Shown here piece after piece: positions 26,184 through 33,662 of a stretch of DNA of 64,000 nucleotides. The position numbers were made by a program, and so were the translations under genes. The notes beneath the pieces are model-generated. The model made no database searches. It saw only the letters and a list, made by a program, of their open reading frames with translations, and was not told the origin of the DNA. The stretch is from Rhodococcus zopfii NBRC 100606 = JCM 9919 (lineage in GTDB: Bacteria > Actinomycetota > Actinomycetes > Mycobacteriales > Mycobacteriaceae). Position 1 is the stretch's first letter. Each line of letters starts with the position of its first letter. The DNA is taken from NCBI RefSeq assembly GCF_001895025.1, contig NZ_BCXI01000010.1:124001-188000 (forward strand), read 5' to 3'.

Positions 26184-27098
26184 CTATTCGAGGACGGGGG
26201 CTCCGGCGCTTCCGGCGAGCCATTGTGCCGCGAACGCGTCGAGCGTCCCGTCACCGTAGAGGCCGTCGATCGCGGCCGACACGCACGGTGTGAGCGAACT
26301 GCCCTTCTCGAGCACCATTCCGAAGAACTCGGTGACCTCGTTGGGTCGGGGGAACTGGCCGACGAGCACCGTGCCGGGCATCTGTTCGATGATCTCGAAA
26401 CCGGTCGGCAGATCCACCACGATCCCGTCGACGGACCTGCCCGCGAGGGCCGCCTTCGCGTCGTCGGTGGTTTCGAAAGCGACGGGTTCGGCGGCGGCGT
26501 GGATGGTGTCGGTGATCGCGGACAAACTTGTCGAACTCTGCTGCGCACCGAGTTTCATCCCCGACAGATCCGCCAGTGACGTGGCGGCGGCCGCGGGACT
26601 GCCCTGCCGCGCCACGATCGCCTGACCGACCGCGTAGTACGGGGTCGACAGGTCCACCGCCTCGCGGCGGGTGTCGACGATCGTGACCTGCCCGAGCGTC
26701 ACGTCGAAGGACTTCGCTCCGGGCGCGATCGCATCGTTGAAACCGACCCGTTCGAATCGGACCTGCGCCGGGGTGTAACCGAGTCTTTCCGCGACCGCGG
26801 CAGCCACCGCACCTTCGTAGCCCTGGCGGTTGGCGGGATCGTTGTCGACGAACCACGGCGCATAGGCGGGATCGTCGGTGGCGACGACGAGCACGCCGTC
26901 GGCGCGGGTGGTACCCGAGCCTGGGCCGCAGTCGTCGACCGCATCGGTGGGCGGGATCCGGGTCACCGCCGGGGCGATGGACGATGTGGTGGACGTGGCG
27001 GGTGGGTTCGATTCCGTCGAGGCGGTGCAGGCGGCCAGGATCACTGCGGCGGCAACGACCATCGGCGCGGCACGCGCGCATCGCAGCAGGGACGACAC
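26184..27098 (-). CDS. Extracellular solute-binding lipoprotein (family 3)
   Basis: A 304-residue periplasmic-type binding protein of family 3 (polar amino acid type, GlnH-like). The signal sequence ends in the lipobox LAAC, followed by a Ser/Thr-rich linker. GVLVVATDDPAYAPWFVDN is the usual opening of the mature domain, and DVTLGQVTIVDTRREAVDLSTPYYA is the ligand-site region. GTG at 27098 is chosen; a TTG 12 codons upstream is the alternative. No permease or ATPase gene adjoins it. It ends 3 bp from the convergent Rv0910-like gene and is divergent from ligD. Confidence 0.85.
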   Translation of the reverse strand: MSSLLRCARAAPMVVAAAVILAACTASTESNPPATSTTSSIAPAVTRIPPTDAVDDCGPGSGTTRADGVLVVATDDPAYAPWFVDNDPANRQGYEGAVAAAVAERLGYTPAQVRFERVGFNDAIAPGAKSFDVTLGQVTIVDTRREAVDLSTPYYAVGQAIVARQGSPAAAATSLADLSGMKLGAQQSSTSLSAITDTIHAAAEPVAFETTDDAKAALAGRSVDGIVVDLPTGFEIIEQMPGTVLVGQFPRPNEVTEFFGMVLEKGSSLTPCVSAAIDGLYGDGTLDAFAAQWLAGSAGAPVLE

Positions 27099-27166
27099 GC
27101 GGGCAATACTGCCGTCCCCGGTCGGATCCAGCAAGATCAGCGCGGACGATTGGGCACAATGGGGTG

Positions 27167-29434
27167 ATGCCGACCCGCACGTTCGGGGACAGTCGCCTGA
27201 AGCTGACCAACCTCGACAAGGTGCTCTACCCGCGCACCGGCACCACCAAGGGCGAGGTGATCGACTACTACGTGGCGATCGCCGACGCGATGCTGCCCCA
27301 CGTCGCCGGACGAGCAGGCACTCGCAAGCGCTGGCCGAACGGCGTCGACGACCAGGCGTTCTTCGAGAAGAATCTGGCGGCGCACGCCCCGAGCTGGCTC
27401 GACCGCCGGACGCTGCACCACAAGCAGCGCACGGTCACCTACCCGCTGTTCGATTCGGCCGCGTCCCTCGCGTGGCTCGGGCAACAGGCCGCGCTGGAAC
27501 TGCATGTTCCGCAGTGGCGTTTCGCCGCGAACACCCAGGGCGCCGCCACCCGCATCGTGTTCGATCTCGATCCCGGTGAGGGTGTCGCACTGTCCGAATG
27601 TGCGCGGGTGGCGCGTCTTGTGCGCGACACCGTCGCCGAACTGGGATGGACAGCGTATCCGGTGACGAGCGGCAGCAAGGGAATTCATCTCTACGTCCCC
27701 TTGGAGCGGCCGTTGCAGTCGGGCGGTGCTTCGACCGTGGCGCGGACCGTCGCGACCAACCTCGAGAAACTGTACCCCGACCTGGTGACCGCGACGATGG
27801 CGAAAGCCGCTCGCGGAGGACGGGTCTTCCTCGACTGGAGCCAGAACAACGCCGCCAAGACGACGGTCGCGCCGTATTCGTTGCGCGGTCGCGACCAGCC
27901 GTGGGTGGCGGCACCGCGCACCTGGGACGAACTCGACGATCCCGGACTGTCCCAGTTGCGGTTCGATCAGGTGCTCGCCCGCGTCGAGGCCGGCGGGGAT
28001 CTGCTCGCGGAATTGGATCCGCCGCTGCCGGTGCAGGATCGGGCGGACATGCTGGCCGAGTACCGCGGCAAACGCGATGCGTCACGGACCCCCGAACCGG
28101 TGCCGGACGCGGTCGCAGCCGGGGGACCGGGCGACCGATTCGTGATCCAGGAACACCGGGCCCGGCGGCTGCACTACGACCTGCGGCTCGAACGCGACGG
28201 GGTGCTGGCGTCGTGGGCGGTGCCGAAGAACCTGCCCGACGAACCCGGCCGCAACCACCTGGCCGTCCGCACCGAGGACCACCCGCTCGAATACCTGACG
28301 TTCCACGGCACCATCCCCAAGGGTGAGTACGGCGCCGGCACGATGACCGTGTGGGACACCGGGACCTATGTCGCGGAGAAATGGCGGGACGACGAGGTCA
28401 TCGTGCAGCTGCAGGGCCGCCGCCTGCAGGGTCGCTACGCCCTGATCCGCACCGAGGGCACCCAGTGGCTCGCGCACCTGATGAAAGACCAGGCGCCGTC
28501 GGGGGCCGGGCCGTTTCCCCGCGACCTCGCGCCCATGCTCGCAACTCTCGGCGACGTGACCGACCTCGACGAACGGGACTGGGCGTTCGAGGGCAAATGG
28601 GACGGCATCCGCGCCGTCGTCGAGGTCCACGACGGCGGTGTGCGCATCCGGTCGCGGTCCGGCCGCGACATCACTGCGGAGTATCCGTCGCTCGGGATCC
28701 TCGCGCAGGTCCTCGACGGCCACGACGCGGTCCTCGACGGCGAGATCGTCGCCTTCGACCCGCACCAGGTCACGAGCTTCCCGCTGCTGCAATCCGGTGG
28801 CCGACCCGCCTTCCTCGCGTTCGACATCCTCTATCTCGACGGGGTGTCCCTGCTGCGCAAGCCGTACAGCGACCGCAGACGGGTGCTCGAACTGCTCGGT
28901 GCGGCCGCGCCCGGACTGCAGGTGCCGGACACGTTGTCCGGCAACGCAACCGAGGCACTCGCGCAGAGCATCGACCGCGGATGGGAGGGGGTGGTCGCCA
29001 AGCGGCGCGATTCGGTGTATCTGCCGGGCAAGCGCGGCACCGCCTGGATCAAGGCGAAGAACTGGCTCACCCAGGAGGTCGTCGTCGCGGGGTACCGGCC
29101 CGGTCAGGGAGTCCGGTCGGGCACCTTCGGTGCGCTGCTGCTCGGGGTGTACGAGGGCGACGACCTCGTGTTCGTGGGACGTGTCGGCTCCGGGTTCGAC
29201 GACCGGACCCTCACCATGCTCACCGCGTCGCTCCAGCGGTTGCGGCGGCGCACCTCGCCGTTCGCGGAGCACATCCCCACCGCCGACGCGCGCGGCGCGG
29301 TCTGGGTGACGCCGCGACTCGTCGGGGAAGTGCGTTTCCAGTCGTGGACGGACGGCGGTCGGCTGCGGCACCCGATCTGGCGGGGGCTGCGCGACGACAT
29401 CGAAGCCTCCGACGTGCGGCGCGCCGATTCCTGA
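27167..29434 (+). CDS. ligD: ATP-dependent DNA ligase LigD (polymerase, phosphoesterase, ligase)
   Basis: A 755-residue multifunctional enzyme of bacterial non-homologous end joining, acting with Ku on double-strand breaks. Domain order is polymerase/primase (about 1-290, VFDLDPGEG carries the metal-binding aspartates), 3'-phosphoesterase (about 325-440, QEHRARRLHYDLRLE) and ATP ligase (about 460-750, with the nucleotidyl-accepting Lys477 in EGKWDGIR). This is the mycobacterial LigD order and length. ATG 27167 opens at the polymerase domain; GTG 27164 is an alternative. No ku gene was seen in the window. Confidence 0.95.
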   Translation: MPTRTFGDSRLKLTNLDKVLYPRTGTTKGEVIDYYVAIADAMLPHVAGRAGTRKRWPNGVDDQAFFEKNLAAHAPSWLDRRTLHHKQRTVTYPLFDSAASLAWLGQQAALELHVPQWRFAANTQGAATRIVFDLDPGEGVALSECARVARLVRDTVAELGWTAYPVTSGSKGIHLYVPLERPLQSGGASTVARTVATNLEKLYPDLVTATMAKAARGGRVFLDWSQNNAAKTTVAPYSLRGRDQPWVAAPRTWDELDDPGLSQLRFDQVLARVEAGGDLLAELDPPLPVQDRADMLAEYRGKRDASRTPEPVPDAVAAGGPGDRFVIQEHRARRLHYDLRLERDGVLASWAVPKNLPDEPGRNHLAVRTEDHPLEYLTFHGTIPKGEYGAGTMTVWDTGTYVAEKWRDDEVIVQLQGRRLQGRYALIRTEGTQWLAHLMKDQAPSGAGPFPRDLAPMLATLGDVTDLDERDWAFEGKWDGIRAVVEVHDGGVRIRSRSGRDITAEYPSLGILAQVLDGHDAVLDGEIVAFDPHQVTSFPLLQSGGRPAFLAFDILYLDGVSLLRKPYSDRRRVLELLGAAAPGLQVPDTLSGNATEALAQSIDRGWEGVVAKRRDSVYLPGKRGTAWIKAKNWLTQEVVVAGYRPGQGVRSGTFGALLLGVYEGDDLVFVGRVGSGFDDRTLTMLTASLQRLRRRTSPFAEHIPTADARGAVWVTPRLVGEVRFQSWTDGGRLRHPIWRGLRDDIEASDVRRADS

Positions 29435-29498
29435 CGGGCCGTTTCGGCTTCCCCTGCTAACGTTTTCGAATTGGTTCGGATGCTCGGGAGGGACGAAG

Positions 29499-29854
29499 GT
29501 GGCCGACGATTCCGGGACATCCGTCCGCGCCATCGCGATCCTCGACTGCAGGACCCCGCCCTGGTGGAGGAGGTGACGGCCGCGCGCCGTCACGGCGTGG
29601 AGGTCTTCCTGCTCGACGACCACGGCATGGACGGAGCCGAACCAGCTGTGCAGGAACGGGTTCGAGGGGCGGTTGCCGATGAGCTCGCCGCCGTGGCCGA
29701 CGGCTCCGTCACCGTCCGGGTACTTCCTCCCGGACGCGCGGCGATGGTGTCCGTGCTGGTGAGCGGAGATGTGGTGTGCGGAGATACGGTGCGTCGTGCG
29801 GAGTTCGGACCGGACGGCCATCGGCGGAAGGGACCCGTAGGGTCTTCGGCGTGA
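29499..29854 (+). pseudogene. Small gene with an apparent one-base frameshift
   Basis: A strong Shine-Dalgarno (GGGAGG, 29487-29492) precedes GTG 29499, which reads ADDSGTSVRAIAILDC before hitting a stop after 25 codons. The neighbouring frame continues sensibly from about 29550 with DPALVEEVTAARRHGVEVF and runs to a stop overlapping the ynfA start (GTGA at 29851). Restoring one G in AGGAC near 29551 would join them into a protein of about 118 residues with a beta-alpha start. No family was recognised. Without the repair, the second part could be read only from ATG 29480, giving 124 residues with a different N-terminus. Confidence 0.6.
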
Positions 29855-30180
29855 CCGTCACCAAATCGCTTGTCCTGTTCGCCGTTGCCGCGCTGTTCGA
29901 GATCGGCGGCGCCTGGCTCGTGTGGCAGGGTGTGCGGGAGCACCGCGGCTGGATCTGGGTCGGTGCCGGTGTCCTCGCGCTCGGTGCCTACGGATTCGTC
30001 GCGACCTTGCAGCCCGACGCCAACTTCGGCCGGATCCTGGCGGCCTACGGCGGGGTGTTCGTCGCCGGTTCCCTGCTGTGGGGGATGGTGATGGACGGGT
30101 TCCGACCCGATCGATGGGATATTGCGGGTGCTCTGGTGTGCCTGATCGGCGTGGGACTGATCATGTACAGCCCACGCTGA
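29851..30180 (+). CDS. ynfA: YnfA family (UPF0060) membrane protein
   Basis: A 109-residue protein with four transmembrane helices and no large soluble part, matching the UPF0060/YnfA family in length (about 108) and sequence: [55 protein letters not shown] and GWD-type ending [18 protein letters not shown]. The family resembles small multidrug resistance transporters. The GTG start overlaps the preceding stop (GTGA), implying translational coupling to the frameshifted gene upstream. Confidence 0.92.
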   Translation: MTVTKSLVLFAVAALFEIGGAWLVWQGVREHRGWIWVGAGVLALGAYGFVATLQPDANFGRILAAYGGVFVAGSLLWGMVMDGFRPDRWDIAGALVCLIGVGLIMYSPR

Positions 30181-30251
30181 GCGGCAGGGGGCCGAAACAT
30201 CCACCCCCGGGTACCTATCCGGGATGCACGCGAGTGCAGAGACTCGACCGC

Positions 30252-31034
30252 ATGACAATTCACACCACCTCACGCCTGTCCCGCACCCTCATGACCGGAT
30301 ACGGCATGCTCGCGTACGGCGCGTTCGTCGTCGTATTCCTTTACGCCATCGGATGGGTCGAAGGACTGGTCGTCCCCCGCACCATCGACGAGGGGCCTAC
30401 CGCGCCTACCGCGGTCGCTGTCCTCGTCGACCTTGCGCTGCTGTCGATATTCGCGGTCCAGCACTCGGTGATGGCCCGGCCCTGGTTCAAACGCCGATGG
30501 ACCCGTCTCGTACCACCACCGATCGAACGCGCCACCTACGTCCTGTGCGCGACTGCCGCACTCGCGCTGGTGATGTGGCAGTGGCGTCCGTTGCCGCAGC
30601 AGGTGTGGGACGTCGAGACGCCGTGGCTACGCGTCGTCCTGTATGTCGTCTCGCTCGGCGGGTTCGCGCTGGTGCTCACGTCGACGTTCGCGATCGACCA
30701 CTTCGACCTGTTCGGTGTCCGCCAGGTGATCCGCAATCAGCTCGGAATGCCCGCTGCAACAGTGGAGTTCCTCACGCCGCGGCTGTACCGGATCGTGCGG
30801 CACCCGCTGTACGCAGGTTTCCTGATCGCGTTCTGGGTGGCGCCCACGATGTCCGTCGGAGGACTGATGTTCGCCGCGGTCACCACCGTGTACGTCCTCG
30901 TCGCCGTGCAGTTCGAGGAACACGACCTCATCGGCACCTTCGGGGACCGGTACCGCATCTATCGCACCCAGGTGCCGATGCTCGTGCCACGCCGACGCCG
31001 CATGTCACCGGTGCGTGAACTCAGCCGACCGTAA
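30252..31034 (+). CDS. mddA: NnrU/MddA-type membrane methyltransferase (probable methanethiol S-methyltransferase)
   Basis: A 260-residue protein with five to six membrane helices in the isoprenylcysteine methyltransferase/NnrU superfamily. The C-terminal block RIVRHPLYAGFLIAFWVAPTMS followed by VQFEEHDLIGTFGDRYRIYR is typical of MddA, which methylates methanethiol to dimethyl sulfide with S-adenosylmethionine. SIFAVQHSVMARPWFKRRW near residue 75 also fits. It starts at ATG 30252, 71 bp after ynfA. Its location 5 kb from the sulfur island may be coincidence, since MddA is common in soil actinobacteria. Confidence 0.8.
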   Translation: MTIHTTSRLSRTLMTGYGMLAYGAFVVVFLYAIGWVEGLVVPRTIDEGPTAPTAVAVLVDLALLSIFAVQHSVMARPWFKRRWTRLVPPPIERATYVLCATAALALVMWQWRPLPQQVWDVETPWLRVVLYVVSLGGFALVLTSTFAIDHFDLFGVRQVIRNQLGMPAATVEFLTPRLYRIVRHPLYAGFLIAFWVAPTMSVGGLMFAAVTTVYVLVAVQFEEHDLIGTFGDRYRIYRTQVPMLVPRRRRMSPVRELSRP

Positions 31035-31051
31035 TCTCCAGGACTGCGATC

Positions 31052-31510
31052 TCAGGGGACGACGATCATCCCGGTTGCCGGTGTCGAGTTGCAGACCGGT
31101 CCACTGGCCAGGCTCACCGAGCCGAACACGGTGGTCAGCACGTTGCCCGACCCGGTCTTCGCGACACCCGACAGGTTGGGGTAGGTGCCGGTCAGGTCGG
31201 TGAGCCCGGCCTGACCGGTGTCGCGGTTCAGCCAGGCCACCGTGACCTGACCTGCCGCGGGCATCGGTCCCAGCGCGGGTGCGCTCGAGAACAACACTTC
31301 CCCGGCGCCGATGGCCGGTGAAGCTTCGGGGCCGGGCTGCGCGGTGATGGCCGAGACCGACGCGAGGCTGCCCTGATTGAGGCAGCCGATCGTGACGGCG
31401 GTCCCCAGACCCTGAGGTGGGGCTGCGGCCGCGACGCCGGTGAAGAGCACGGCAGCCGCAACCGGCGCCGCAGTGGCAAGGATTCGACGGGTGATTCGCA
31501 GGGCGCTCAT
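31052..31510 (-). CDS. Secreted hypothetical protein
   Basis: A 152-residue protein with a clear Sec signal peptide (residues 1-30, cleavage likely after VAAAA) and no further membrane segment. The mature part is rich in Gly, Thr and Ser, includes CLNQG and a second cysteine near the C-terminus (GPVCNSTP) that may form a disulfide, and ends GMIVVP. Proteins of this type are frequent in Nocardiaceae and mycobacteria without known function. It is convergent with the mddA-like gene. Confidence 0.8.
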   Translation of the reverse strand: MSALRITRRILATAAPVAAAVLFTGVAAAAPPQGLGTAVTIGCLNQGSLASVSAITAQPGPEASPAIGAGEVLFSSAPALGPMPAAGQVTVAWLNRDTGQAGLTDLTGTYPNLSGVAKTGSGNVLTTVFGSVSLASGPVCNSTPATGMIVVP

Positions 31511-31611
31511 GCTGCTGCTTCCTCGAAAGTTGATGTCACGTCCGGGCGTCCACCACTGCGCTCCCCGAAGCGCTCGCGGCGCGTCCCGCGCACCGTTTGA
31601 CTCGATCGAGT

Positions 31612-32400
31612 CTATCGACCGGTTTCGACGCCGGGGTTGTTTTTGTGATCTTGGCGCCGTCGAGTGATCCGGTAGAACGCTGTCGCGTTGCCGGACAGGG
31701 CTGCCGCGCCGAGTTCCGGCCCGAGCGCGTCGACGACCAGCGCGACGTCCTCGTCGTCGAACGGGCGCGGCGCCCGCGTCGACGGCAGGTCCGTTCCGAA
31801 CATCAGTGCCGACGGATTCGCGGCGGCGACGGCACGCAACGCGGACGGGACGTCGAAGTCGACGCGCCCGAACCCGGTGGCCTTGACCCGGATCCCTCGG
31901 TCGACGAGTTTCAGCAGATGGGGGAGTCCCTCCGAGGACAATCCAAGGTGATCGATGCTCACCGCGGGCAGGTGTTCGATCGTGGCGGCGAGATCCGGCA
32001 GGTCCCGGGCGTCGACATACAGTTCGGCATGCCACCCGGCGACGTCGTGGACGCGGCGCGCGAGGGAGTCGAGTTCGGTGATCGATGCCGAGCCGCCCCG
32101 CCGGACGTTGAACCGGACCGCGCGGACCCCGGCCGCATCGAGCCGGACGATCTCGTCGTCGGCGACCGACGCCGGAAGCTGGGTCACCCCGACGAACCCC
32201 GGACCGAGCACCCGCAGCGCGTCGAGCAGGTAGCTCTGGTCGAAACCCTGGAACGATCCCGACACCACGGCGCCGCCGGTCACGCCGAGGGCAGCGACCC
32301 GCCTGAGGTAGTCGTGGGCGGTGAACGCGGGCGGCAGGTATCCGTCGTTCTCGATCAGCGGAAAACGCGGATCGATGATGTGCAGGTGGGCGTCGAACAC
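31612..32400 (-). CDS. Amidohydrolase family (TIM-barrel metal-dependent hydrolase)
   Basis: A 262-residue protein of the amidohydrolase_2 family. It opens FDAHLHIID, the metal-binding H-x-H of strand 1. VSIDHLGLS around residue 170 provides the later conserved His, and LMFGTDLPS near residue 217 provides the Asp. Such enzymes hydrolyse lactones or decarboxylate carboxylic acids. The GTG at 32400 begins exactly at the first strand. A 17-bp tandem repeat lies directly upstream of the start. The last 15 residues (RRRQDHKNN) are basic and unusual. Confidence 0.85.
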   Translation of the reverse strand: MFDAHLHIIDPRFPLIENDGYLPPAFTAHDYLRRVAALGVTGGAVVSGSFQGFDQSYLLDALRVLGPGFVGVTQLPASVADDEIVRLDAAGVRAVRFNVRRGGSASITELDSLARRVHDVAGWHAELYVDARDLPDLAATIEHLPAVSIDHLGLSSEGLPHLLKLVDRGIRVKATGFGRVDFDVPSALRAVAAANPSALMFGTDLPSTRAPRPFDDEDVALVVDALGPELGAAALSGNATAFYRITRRRQDHKNNPGVETGR

Positions 32401-32403
32401 GAC

Positions 32404-32450
32404 GCGACGGTAGTGCAGTCGCGACGGTAGTGCAGTCGCGACGGTGGTGC
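32404..32450. repeat. 17-bp tandem repeat before the amidohydrolase start
   Basis: Two exact copies of GCGACGGTAGTGCAGTC at 32404-32420 and 32421-32437, plus a partial third copy (32438-32450, one mismatch). It lies between the amidohydrolase start and tRNA-Arg, so it overlaps any promoter for the amidohydrolase and could vary in copy number. Confidence 0.85.
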
Positions 32451-32456
32451 CGGGAG

Positions 32457-32529
32457 TGCCCTCGGCAGGATTCGAACCTGCGACACCGGCTTTAGGAGAG
32501 CCGTGCTCTATCCCCTGAGCTACGAGGGC
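32457..32529 (-). tRNA. tRNA-Arg (anticodon CCT)
   Basis: 73 nt on the minus strand. The acceptor stem GCCCTCG pairs with CGAGGGC. The D arm has AGCTCAGGGGATAGAGC, the anticodon stem CGGCT/AGCCG holds the loop CTCCTAA with anticodon CCT (AGG codons), and the T arm has GGTTCGAATCC. The discriminator is A, and CCA is not encoded. Confidence 0.95.
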
Positions 32530-32664
32530 GTTGCGGGGGCGCGGGTGTGAGTGTAGCGGTCTGCGGAGCGAATGCTGTGACGCGGTCGATCCGCGCACCT
32601 GCATCGCGTGTGAGGACCGGCCTACGAAACCGGCGGGTCGGTACGATTCCCGCTCCTCGAGATA

Positions 32665-32709
32665 AAGGAAACGTAACGGTAGCGGTCGGCGATATCGTTT
32701 TGTTACCTT
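32665..32709. promoter_or_regulatory. Imperfect palindrome upstream of the M23 peptidase
   Basis: AAGGAAACGTAACG at 32665-32678 and CGTTTTGTTACCTT at 32696-32709 pair at 11 of 14 positions around 17 bp, about 60 bp before the peptidase start. The arms contain GTAAC half-sites like those reported for the cell-envelope regulator MtrA; this assignment is tentative. Confidence 0.35.
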
Positions 32710-32769
32710 GAATCGCCAGGAACGGCCGGGGCATCCGGACGGGAAACGGACGAAGACGGGGTAGCAACT

Positions 32770-33606
32770 GTGGGACGGCACCAGCGTGGGCGCGACGAGG
32801 CTGCGGCATTCGAGTTCGACCTCTCCGGCACGGCCGCGGAGCGAGGCCGACACCGTGTCGAGCCCACCGGGCCGTCGGTTCCGGTGAAGGCCGCAACGGT
32901 TGCCGCTGCGACGGGCGCCTTCTTCGCCGTCGGCGCTCAGCTCGCCGCCGGCACGGCCGCGGCCGCCCCGGCTCCGTCCCAGGCCGGTGCGCTGCCGTTC
33001 GAGGTTCCCGAGGGCCTGCTTCCCGCCGGCTTCGAGATCCCCGTGGTCCCGGGCATCACCGCCCCCGTCGACGACCACGGCCAGGAAGCCGCGCACGACC
33101 ATGCGCACGGCCCCGAGCTTCCCGCCCCGCTCGCCGACCTCGTCGATCGGTTCGGCAGCGCCGGCCAGTGGCTGAACGACCTGAACCCGATCGCGCCGTC
33201 GACGGTGCAGCCGGTGTCGGGCACGCTCACCTCCGAATTCGGTCCCCGATGGGGCGCGCACCACGGCGGCATCGACATCGCCGCACCGATCGGCACCCCG
33301 ATCAAGTCCGCTGCCGACGGCACCGTCCTCGACGCCGGTCCGGCCTCCGGTTACGGCCAGTGGGTGCGTGTGCTCAACGACGACGGCAGCACCGCCGTCT
33401 ACGGCCACGTCGAGTCCTACCAGGTCGCCGCGGGCCAGCGGGTGAGCGCGGGCGACCAGATCGCCACCGTCGGCAACCGCGGCTGGTCCACCGGCCCACA
33501 CCTGCACTTCGAGGTGTGGGATCAGAACGGCACCAAGACCGATCCGAACGCCTGGCTGAACAACCGCGGTGTCGTCACCGACTGGAGCAGCTACCGCGCC
33601 GTCTGA
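32770..33606 (+). CDS. M23 family metallopeptidase
   Basis: A 278-residue secreted peptidoglycan endopeptidase. The N-terminus (about 1-38) is hydrophilic, followed by a hydrophobic export segment (about 40-62, ending TAAAAPA), then a His/Pro-rich linker. The C-terminal LytM domain (about 150-260) has the zinc motif HHGGIDIAAPIGTPI and the second motif GPHLHFEVWD. The start is GTG at 32770. It probably cuts stem peptides in the cell wall. Its leader of about 60 to 200 bases contains a palindrome. Confidence 0.9.
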   Translation: MGRHQRGRDEAAAFEFDLSGTAAERGRHRVEPTGPSVPVKAATVAAATGAFFAVGAQLAAGTAAAAPAPSQAGALPFEVPEGLLPAGFEIPVVPGITAPVDDHGQEAAHDHAHGPELPAPLADLVDRFGSAGQWLNDLNPIAPSTVQPVSGTLTSEFGPRWGAHHGGIDIAAPIGTPIKSAADGTVLDAGPASGYGQWVRVLNDDGSTAVYGHVESYQVAAGQRVSAGDQIATVGNRGWSTGPHLHFEVWDQNGTKTDPNAWLNNRGVVTDWSSYRAV

Positions 33607-33662
33607 CCCGATCCGGGGATAGGCTGTACGTTCGTCGGCTACCGAGATCGAACGGGGGCGTC

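Noticed and set aside
29094-29434. Ku gene next to ligD
   Set aside because: No Ku-like protein was found on either side of ligD in the window.
31612-33507. A 631-codon minus-strand frame joining the amidohydrolase with sequence opposite the M23 peptidase
   Set aside because: Only the last 262 codons make a recognisable protein. The rest runs through tRNA-Arg and antisense to the peptidase.
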